DNA of 21,207 nucleotides from UBA5266 sp002411545. GTDB taxonomy: Bacteria; Bacteroidota; Bacteroidia; Bacteroidales; WCHB1-69. The translations under genes and the position numbers were made by a program. Positions 15,565-21,207 of this stretch are shown here, piece by piece. Location of the stretch: assembly GCA_028693085.1 (NCBI GenBank), contig JAQUWC010000029.1:1-21207 (forward strand), read 5' to 3'. The number at the start of each line of letters is the position of its first letter. The first letter of the stretch is position 1. The notes below the pieces were generated by a model. The model was given only the letters and a program-made list of their open reading frames with translations, was not told the origin of the DNA and made no database searches.

Positions 15565-16689
15565 ATGGTAAAGAGAGAAATGGAAGATATCGTTTTTAAC
15601 GAACTTCAACCTCAAAAAGTGATTATTATATATGGTGCTCGTCGGGTAGGAAAAACGGTTTTGATTGAGCAATTAATGCGTCGTTATCAAGGTAAAGTGC
15701 TTTTGCTCAATGGAGAAGATATGATAACGGTCGATATGTTGTCGCGACGAACCGTATCTAATTATCAGCATTTATTTTCCGGTATAGATTTATTGATCAT
15801 CGACAAAGCTCAATACATAGAAAATATCGGAAAAATATTAAAGTTAATAGTCGATTCGATGAAAAACCTTGCTGTTTTGGTTTCAGGTTCTTCTTCTTTT
15901 GATTTATTGAATCAAGCCGGCGAACCCTTGGTAGGGCGTTCTTATTCTTTTATTTTATATCCATTTTCTCATAAAGAGTTATTGCACTTCGAAAGTCAAG
16001 CCGATATTCTTCGGCATTTAGATTCATATTTAATTTATGGCTCTTATCCCGAATTATTTAAAATAGAAGACTATGATAAAAAACAACATTATCTATTGGA
16101 AATGATATCTCTTTATTTATTAAATGATATCTTAAGCATCGACGGTATTAAAAACGCCTCAAAAATGCAAAAATTACTCAAATTGATTGCCCTGCAAATA
16201 GGAAGTGAGATTTCTTATGATGAATTGTCAAAACAGCTTGGCATGAGTAGAAATACCGTTGAAAAATATCTTGATTTATTATCCAAAACATTTGTGATTT
16301 TTAAATTACCGGCTTTTTCAACGAATCCGAGGAAAGAAATAAGTAAAATGGCCAAATGGTATTTTTATGATAATGGTATTAGAAATGCTTTAATAAATGA
16401 TTTTAAACCTATAGTAGTTCGAAGCGATGTAGGGATGCTTTGGGAGAATTTTGTTATCAGTGAACGTATTAAGATGAATAATAATCAACGTTTACATAAA
16501 AATTATTTCTTTTGGAGAAATTATAACAAACAAGAAATTGATTTCATTGAAGAATATAAAGGTGAACTACATGCTTTTGAATGCAAATGGAATGAATGTA
16601 ACGTGAAAATACCTGCCGCTTTTAAGGATAATTATCCTAAGTCGTCCTTTAACATTATACATAATCGCAATTTTTTCGAATTTTTATAA
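15565..16689 (+). CDS. AAA_14 / DUF4143-type ATPase, Walker B altered
   Basis: The 374-residue protein belongs to the common prokaryotic AAA family with a C-terminal DUF4143-like region. Residues 1-140 form the ATPase domain: Walker A GARRVGKT (24-31), Walker B LLIIDKAQ (76-83) and sensor-type VLVSGSSSFDLL (104-115). A winged-helix-like segment at about 213-245 (SYDELSKQLGMSRNTVEKYLDLL) follows. The C-terminus has EIDFIEE and FECKWN (Asp326, Glu339, Lys341), a PD-(D/E)xK nuclease-like core. Family biology is poorly defined. Oddity: the usual Walker B is DEAQ; here Glu81 is Lys (codon AAA, one base from GAA), which should impair ATP hydrolysis. The gene stands alone, with its own promoter. Confidence 0.88.
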   Translation: MVKREMEDIVFNELQPQKVIIIYGARRVGKTVLIEQLMRRYQGKVLLLNGEDMITVDMLSRRTVSNYQHLFSGIDLLIIDKAQYIENIGKILKLIVDSMKNLAVLVSGSSSFDLLNQAGEPLVGRSYSFILYPFSHKELLHFESQADILRHLDSYLIYGSYPELFKIEDYDKKQHYLLEMISLYLLNDILSIDGIKNASKMQKLLKLIALQIGSEISYDELSKQLGMSRNTVEKYLDLLSKTFVIFKLPAFSTNPRKEISKMAKWYFYDNGIRNALINDFKPIVVRSDVGMLWENFVISERIKMNNNQRLHKNYFFWRNYNKQEIDFIEEYKGELHAFECKWNECNVKIPAAFKDNYPKSSFNIIHNRNFFEFL

Positions 16690-16843
16690 ATCATTATAGG
16701 AATATAAAAATCTACTATTGTTCTATAAAACCAAACGGAATCTTCGCTTCGCTCAGTATCTGTAACTAATAACGTATTTTTATCTCTCAGGCGTAATCTC
16801 TATTGTCATTTTAAAAAAATAGTGAAAGACGTTTCTTCATACA

Positions 16844-16891
16844 AATGTAATTTCATGTTTACATTCTCGTAATTTGTGCGGCATACTTTTG
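16844..16891 (+). promoter_or_regulatory. Promoter with inverted repeat before the phosphate porin
   Basis: A -7 element TACTTTTG (16884-16891) lies 38 nt before the porin ATG. Eighteen bases upstream ends an inverted repeat, AATGTAA (16844-16850) / TTACATT (16859-16865), with an 8-nt spacer. It covers the expected -33 region, where no clean TTG is seen, so it may bind an activator. A link to phosphate control is inferred from the gene content only. Confidence 0.45.
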
Positions 16892-16929
16892 CATCAAAAA
16901 AAAAAGAAAAAAATTAAACATTAAACAAC

Positions 16930-18207
16930 ATGCAAAAGCAGTCATTGAAAAAAATAGTTTTGTCAGTGAGTTTATCCCTATGTGCTTCGGTAATAAGTCT
17001 GGCACAGGAAGTGGAACAAACACCCATGGAAAAAACGGAAGCCAAAGTAGAAGAAATGATCACTTCGCTCGATGAGTTAAAGAAGTTAAAAATTTCAGGT
17101 TATGTGCAAGGGGATGTACAAGTGGGGCAAAGCGATGCCAAGTTAAAAGTGGGATCAGCCAAAAATGATCATGAAAACGCCTTTGTTAGAATGGGTATTC
17201 GTCGCGGAAGAGTAAAATTGAGTTATACCGATAATTTAAGAAATATCGCAAGCAATGCCGTTTTTCAATTGGATATGACAGAAAAAGGAGTAAGCATTAA
17301 AGATGCGTTTGTTTCGTTTACCGATCCATGGATACAATGGATGTCGGTAAAAGCGGGGATTTTTGATCGGCCTTTCGGAAATGAAATCTCTTATTCCTCC
17401 AGTCTGCGCGAATCGCCCGAAAGGAGTACGGGTTGTTTAACCCTTTTTCCGGGAGAACGTGACCTCGGTGCTGCTTTGATAATCCAAGCACCCAAAGGAA
17501 ATCCTTTGAACGGTTTAAAATTAGAAACGGGTTTGTTTGCTGGGAATGGCGTTAACCTCGACAATGACAATCGAAAGGATTGGATATCACACCTGAGTTA
17601 TAAACACAGTTTTGAAAACATACAATTTGGTTTCGGTGCTTCTTTCTATTACGGAAATGTGTATCAAGGGAATGATACGATCTTTCAGATGAAAGGCAAA
17701 GAGTTTCTTATAAAACACTTAGATGGGAAAGATAAATACTCACAACGCATGTATTACGGTGCCGATGCTCAATTATTAATATCGACAGGTTTGGGCATGA
17801 CTAATTTACGCATAGAAGTCATAGGAGGAAAACAACCCGGTTCGGCGAATGCCTCTTCCAGTCCGAGCAGTTCTACATTACCCGACGGAAAAACCTATTG
17901 CCGTGAGTTTTTAAGCTTTGTAACTTATTTTATCCAAGATTTCGGACGTCATTCCCTTGTATTAAAATATGATCAATACGATCCGAACATCCTTCTTGCC
18001 GCTAATGATGTCGGTTTGAATGGAAGTTCCAAGGGTGATATCATGAAACAAAACATAGGTATAGGCTATTTATTCCGTATCAATGCCAACCTCCGACTCA
18101 TGGGCTATTTCGATTGGGCTCTGAATGAAACTTCCGTTAACTTGAAAGGCTATGAAAAAGATTTACAAGACAATACATTTACATGCCGTTTACAATATAA
18201 ATTTTAA
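16930..18207 (+). CDS. OprO/OprP-type phosphate-selective outer membrane porin
   Basis: The 425-residue protein has a signal peptide (1-25, cut near SLA-QE), then a short acidic helix likely to form a coiled coil (about 28-55), then a beta barrel to the end. It finishes on an aromatic residue (CRLQYKF), as outer-membrane barrels do. The barrel start GYVQGDVQVGQ, the block FVRMGIRRGRVKLSYTDN and FVSFTDPWIQWMSVKAGIFDRPFGNEISYSSSLRESPERS fit the Porin_O_P family, which takes up phosphate or polyphosphate. It stands 28 nt before pstS on the same strand, so it probably delivers phosphate to that binding protein. Specificity is inferred from family and context; no direct substrate evidence is visible. 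Confidence 0.85.
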   Translation: MQKQSLKKIVLSVSLSLCASVISLAQEVEQTPMEKTEAKVEEMITSLDELKKLKISGYVQGDVQVGQSDAKLKVGSAKNDHENAFVRMGIRRGRVKLSYTDNLRNIASNAVFQLDMTEKGVSIKDAFVSFTDPWIQWMSVKAGIFDRPFGNEISYSSSLRESPERSTGCLTLFPGERDLGAALIIQAPKGNPLNGLKLETGLFAGNGVNLDNDNRKDWISHLSYKHSFENIQFGFGASFYYGNVYQGNDTIFQMKGKEFLIKHLDGKDKYSQRMYYGADAQLLISTGLGMTNLRIEVIGGKQPGSANASSSPSSSTLPDGKTYCREFLSFVTYFIQDFGRHSLVLKYDQYDPNILLAANDVGLNGSSKGDIMKQNIGIGYLFRINANLRLMGYFDWALNETSVNLKGYEKDLQDNTFTCRLQYKF

Positions 18208-18235
18208 TAATAATAACATTTAATCATATTAAGAA

Positions 18236-19051
18236 ATGAAAAAGATTTTTTTAACGATAGGACTGATTACTATCACAATGCTTCAAACAACAATTGCACA
18301 ACGCATCAAAGGAAGCGATACCGTTTTACCTTTGGCACAGAAAGAAAGCGAATCATACATGAAAGCCCGTCCGGGGACCAAAGTAACCGTTACAGGAGGT
18401 GGTAGTGGAGTAGGCATTGCCGCTTTGATTAACGGTACTACCGATATTGCCATGGCATCGCGTAACATGAAATTCGATGAAAAAGCCAAAATCCAACAAG
18501 CCGGTAAGGTACAGGTAGAAAAGATTATTGCTTACGATGCACTCGCGGTGGTTGTTCATCCTTCAAACAAAGTAAGCCAATTAACGCGCAAACAACTCGA
18601 AGACATTTTCACCGGTAAAATCACCAACTGGAAACAAGTAGGAGGTGCCGATATGAGCATTGTTGTTTATTCTCGTGAAACCAGTTCGGGAACTTATGAA
18701 TTCTTCAAAGAACATGTTATGTTAAACAAGAATTATAAAAATTCCGTTTTATCCATGCCGGCTACCGGAGCTATTATCCAATCGGTTAGCCAGACCAAGG
18801 GAGCCATAGGCTATGTCGGAATGGCTTATCTGAATAATGAGATTAAAGCATTGAAAATATCTTACGATGGTAAAACTTATATAGCTCCTTCCTTCGAAAA
18901 TGCTAAAAACAAAACCTATCCGGTTGTTCGACCTTTGTTCTTTTATTATGAAAAGAAATCGGCCGCAAAGGTAACTCCTTTTATTGATTATGTTTTATCT
19001 CCTGCCGGACAAAAAATCGTTGCCGAAGTAGGGTATATCCCCGTAAAATAA
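18236..19051 (+). CDS. pstS: Phosphate ABC transporter substrate-binding protein
   Basis: PstS captures phosphate in the periplasm for the PstCAB importer. The 271-residue protein has a Sec signal peptide (about 1-22, TTIAQ-R) without a lipobox Cys. Then come the phosphate-binding loops: IKGSDTVLPL (24-33), TGGGSGVGIAALINGTTDIAMASR (54-77) and SRETSSGTYEFF (146-157), plus FTGKITNWKQVGG (125-137) and AIGYVGMAYLN (190-200). It is a shorter, Bacteroidota-style PstS compared with about 320-340 residues for mature proteobacterial versions. It follows the porin by 28 nt and is closed by a strong hairpin at 19098 before pstC. PstS can therefore be made in excess of the permeases. Confidence 0.95.
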   Translation: MKKIFLTIGLITITMLQTTIAQRIKGSDTVLPLAQKESESYMKARPGTKVTVTGGGSGVGIAALINGTTDIAMASRNMKFDEKAKIQQAGKVQVEKIIAYDALAVVVHPSNKVSQLTRKQLEDIFTGKITNWKQVGGADMSIVVYSRETSSGTYEFFKEHVMLNKNYKNSVLSMPATGAIIQSVSQTKGAIGYVGMAYLNNEIKALKISYDGKTYIAPSFENAKNKTYPVVRPLFFYYEKKSAAKVTPFIDYVLSPAGQKIVAEVGYIPVK

Positions 19052-19097
19052 ACCGATACCTTAATATTAGACCTCAACCATAGGAAAGCTAATATTT

Positions 19098-19135
19098 AAA
19101 AGGGAAACGTAAAAACGTCTCTCTTTTTTCTTTTA
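19098..19135 (+). terminator. Terminator between pstS and pstC
   Basis: AAAAGGGAAACGT (19098-19110) pairs with ACGTCTCTCTTTT (19115-19127) around AAAA, with one mismatch and one G-U pair. TTTCTTTTA follows. It is about 46 nt after the pstS stop and should reduce transcription into pstC. Confidence 0.7.
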
Positions 19136-19171
19136 TACAAAAATAAATGGTATTTATGCAGGAAAATGCAA

Positions 19172-19185
19172 ATAATTCGAATTAT
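19172..19185. repeat. 14-bp perfect palindrome upstream of pstC
   Basis: ATAATTCGAATTAT is its own reverse complement. It sits about 200 nt before pstC in AT-rich sequence, where short palindromes arise easily, so regulatory meaning is uncertain. Confidence 0.3.
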
Positions 19186-19241
19186 CTATGTTTAAGGATT
19201 CAATATAATTACAAAAAATTACGAATTACGCCTATGAAGCC

Positions 19242-19370
19242 ATGGCATTGATGTCGTTTCTGTCTCTCGTGTTCCAAGTGTCCTTTTTAATACCCTATAT
19301 TTTCTTAACAGAAATGCAATATCTATTTCATCCTTTCTTCATATATATTAAAGACTTTTGCAGAAAATAA
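19242..19370 (+). CDS. Possible 42-residue hydrophobic small protein
   Basis: An ATG at 19242 opens 42 codons ending TAA at 19368, 13 nt before the pstC start. The predicted peptide is strongly hydrophobic (MALMSFLSLVFQVSF, then LIPYIFL and HPFFIYI) with a basic end, so a small membrane protein or leader peptide is conceivable. No family is recognised, no ribosome site is clear, and an open frame of this length can occur by chance. Treat as a candidate only. Confidence 0.2.
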   Translation: MALMSFLSLVFQVSFLIPYIFLTEMQYLFHPFFIYIKDFCRK

Positions 19371-19383
19371 AAAACAACGTTAC

Positions 19384-20571
19384 GTGAAGAAATTCATAGA
19401 AAAAATCATACAGGGACTTTTTACCGTCAGCGGGTTTGTAACCAGCATTGCGATATTGCTCATTGTGTTATTTCTTTTTACCGAAGGTATGGGGCTTTTT
19501 AAAAATAAACTGGTCGAAGACGGTTATCAACTGGTTGTAAATAAACAGAATGATGTTTCTACGCTTTCGGCCGAACAAATAAAAGATATTTTCGATGGTG
19601 AAATTACCAATTGGAACGAAATAGGAGGAAACAATCGAGAAATTGTTCTTTTCCGTTTAAACGACATAAGCAATTATTTTACCGACGAGGAATTGGGAGC
19701 CGAATTGGAATTTGTTCCCGAAAAAATATCGGAACTCATAGCCCAACATCCCGAAATGATAGGATTTATTCCTCAACAATACATTGACGACGCTTTTAAA
19801 GGAAAAGTGCTGGAAGCGGGTAAGATAGGTTTCAGTGATATCTTTTTAGGAAAGGAATGGATACCGACAGCCACACCGGTGTCGTTTTACGGTATTTTAC
19901 CGTTGGTAACAGGAACATTATGGGTTAGTTTGGTAGCTATTTTATTAGCCTTGCCTTTCGGGTTGGCGGCGGCAATCTATCTCGCCGAAATGGCCAATCA
20001 CAAGATGCGTAATTTTTTAAAACCTCTCATAGAACTTTTGTCGGGTATTCCTTCGGTAGTGTATGGATTTTTCGGTTTGATAGTTATTGTCCCTTTGGTA
20101 CAGAAACTGTTTCAATTGCCGGTAGGCGAAACGGGCTTAACGGGCAGTATCGTATTGGCCATTATGGCTTTGCCAACCATTATTACCGTGTCGGAAGATG
20201 CCATGCGTAATTGTCCGCGTTCCATGCGTGAAGCAAGTTTGGCTTTGGGTGGCAGCAAGTGGCAAACCATTTATAAAATCGTGATTCCCTATTCCATATC
20301 GGGTATTACCTCGGCAGTAGTTTTGGGTATTGGACGGGCTGTGGGCGAAACCATGGCCGTATTAATGGTTACGGGAAATTCGGCCGTGATTGCAACGAGC
20401 ATACTCCAACCTTTACGAACCATTCCGGCAACCATTGCCGCCGAATTGGGAGAAGCTCCCGACGGCGGTGTGCATTACCAAGCTTTGTTCCTTCTGGGTA
20501 TTATATTGTTTGTAATCACTCAAATTATTAACTCCAGCGTGGAATACGTATCCGCAAAAAATAAAATATAA
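19384..20571 (+). CDS. pstC: Phosphate ABC transporter permease PstC with PstS-like insert
   Basis: PstC is one of the two inner-membrane permeases of the phosphate importer. The 395-residue protein starts with GTG at 19384. The first membrane segment is about 15-37. Residues about 40-160 form a periplasmic insert absent from short PstC proteins; it resembles PstS around LSAEQIKDIFDGEITNWNEIG (residues 61-81) and MIGFIPQQYI (125-134). The permease core then has further membrane helices from about 165 on, including SGIPSVVYGFFGLIVIVPL and the EAA loop REASLALGGSKWQTIYKIVIP (282-302), which contacts the ATPase PstB. It also has IGRAVGETMAVLMVTG. A GTG start gives MKKFIEKIIQGLF, the family's normal N-terminus. 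The stop is 2 nt before pstA. Confidence 0.93.
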   Translation: MKKFIEKIIQGLFTVSGFVTSIAILLIVLFLFTEGMGLFKNKLVEDGYQLVVNKQNDVSTLSAEQIKDIFDGEITNWNEIGGNNREIVLFRLNDISNYFTDEELGAELEFVPEKISELIAQHPEMIGFIPQQYIDDAFKGKVLEAGKIGFSDIFLGKEWIPTATPVSFYGILPLVTGTLWVSLVAILLALPFGLAAAIYLAEMANHKMRNFLKPLIELLSGIPSVVYGFFGLIVIVPLVQKLFQLPVGETGLTGSIVLAIMALPTIITVSEDAMRNCPRSMREASLALGGSKWQTIYKIVIPYSISGITSAVVLGIGRAVGETMAVLMVTGNSAVIATSILQPLRTIPATIAAELGEAPDGGVHYQALFLLGIILFVITQIINSSVEYVSAKNKI

Positions 20572-20573
20572 TC

Positions 20574-21207
20574 ATGAATATAACATTGAAAAAACGTCGC
20601 TCCCAACATCTTGCCTTCGGCATAGTTTCTTTGTTAACCTATTCCATTGTAGCTATATTGATAATAATACTTGCTTTTATTATCATTCGTGGTATAGGAG
20701 TTATCAACTGGGAGTTTTTAAGCACACCCCCGACCGACGGCATGACCGGCGGCGGCATATTTCCCGCCATAGTCGGTACGTGCTACCTGATTCTCGGCAG
20801 TGCCACTTTTGCTTTCCCCATAGGGATTATGAGTGGTATTTATATGAACGAATATGCTCCCAAAGGGAAATTAGTCCGTTTTATCCGAATGATGACCAAT
20901 AATTTAAGCGGGATTCCTTCCATTGTATTCGGTTTGTTCGGCATGGCACTTTTTGTGAACAAATTGTCGTTTGGCGATTCCATATTGGCAGGATCTTTAA
21001 CATTGGCTTTGTTGAGTTTGCCTTTGGTTATACGTACTACTGAAGAAGCTTTGAAAGCTATTCCCGACAGTTTCAGGGAAGGTAGTTATGCCTTGGGAGC
21101 TACCAAACTACAAACCATTCGACGTGTTACCCTGCCGATGGCTTTACCCACTATTACTACCGGTTTACTTTTAGCCATAGGAAGAGGATCGGGCGAAACT
21201 GCTCCCC
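20574..21207 (+). CDS. pstA: Phosphate ABC transporter permease PstA (3' end beyond window)
   Basis: The frame stays open from the ATG at 20574 to the window edge, giving 211 codons. The first membrane helix is at about 14-40. Then come INWEFLSTPPTDGMTGGGIFPAI, a helix at about 66-90, SGIPSIVFGLFGMALF and the EAA loop EGSYALGATKLQTIRRVTLP (168-187), which contacts PstB. The last visible residues, GRGSGETAP, are a family landmark. The start lies 2 nt after the pstC stop, so the two permeases are made as a coupled pair. pstB and phoU are expected beyond the edge but are not visible. Confidence 0.95.
   Translation, partial: MNITLKKRRSQHLAFGIVSLLTYSIVAILIIILAFIIIRGIGVINWEFLSTPPTDGMTGGGIFPAIVGTCYLILGSATFAFPIGIMSGIYMNEYAPKGKLVRFIRMMTNNLSGIPSIVFGLFGMALFVNKLSFGDSILAGSLTLALLSLPLVIRTTEEALKAIPDSFREGSYALGATKLQTIRRVTLPMALPTITTGLLLAIGRGSGETAP

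Larger units (their letters stand above)
19052..19383. other. Gap between pstS and pstC
   Basis: It holds the terminator at 19098-19135, a perfect 14-bp palindrome ATAATTCGAATTAT at 19172-19185, and a 42-codon plus-strand frame at 19242-19370. It also has a near -7 element GACTTTTG (19353-19360), one mismatch from consensus, 23 nt before the pstC start. No RNA gene or other CDS is evident. Confidence 0.5.

Noticed and set aside
16730..16800. Short repeat-like stretch around TTCGCTTCGCTC in the gap after the ATPase gene
   Set aside because: Too short and imperfect to call a repeat, hairpin or terminator.

Overview
The window comes from an AT-rich member of the Bacteroidota, most likely Bacteroidales. 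This rests on several signs: two secreted proteins with C-terminal type IX secretion sorting domains, lipoproteins with FSSC/ITSC-type lipoboxes, a DUF1573 protein, a C69 dipeptidase, a PstC with the long periplasmic insert seen in this phylum, and several -7 elements of the form TAnnTTTG in front of genes. No rRNA, tRNA, CRISPR array or complete mobile element was found.

Layout. 1-715 has no gene I can support; it holds a 23-nt imperfect direct repeat. 716-2067 (+) carries a secreted DUF1573 protein and triosephosphate isomerase (tpiA), each followed by a strong hairpin. The second hairpin is bidirectional and also ends the converging minus-strand operon 5716-2121. That operon encodes two secreted type IX cargo proteins: one of unknown body, and one with leucine-rich repeats plus an Fn3-like domain. 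5763-6699 is a graveyard containing an IS1595-type (ISXO2-like) remnant with both inverted repeats, and possibly the tail of another dead gene. 6700-7545 is prmA (ribosomal protein L11 methyltransferase). 7900-9818 is a visibly more AT-rich pair: a lipoprotein with a papain-like Cys/His core and a small Cys-rich lipoprotein. They lie downstream of a perfect 20-bp palindrome and closed by a terminator.

10077-13578 is a tight operon of C69 dipeptidase, dapA and holA. 13658-15386 is hutI overlapping folK. 15565-16689 is an AAA_14/DUF4143-type ATPase with a mutated Walker B motif and a repeat-rich promoter. 16930 to the window end is a phosphate uptake locus: an OprO/OprP-type outer-membrane porin, PstS, a terminator, then PstC (GTG start) and PstA, which is cut by the window edge.

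Most of the window is housekeeping: glycolysis, lysine/peptidoglycan precursor synthesis, clamp loading, folate, histidine breakdown and phosphate import. The parts most worth a second look are the PstS-like segment inside PstC, the Walker B E-to-K change in the ATPase, the palindrome-controlled peptidase-like/lipoprotein pair, and the repeat-bearing promoter of the ATPase gene. I did not find convincing evidence of a wholly new multi-gene system.
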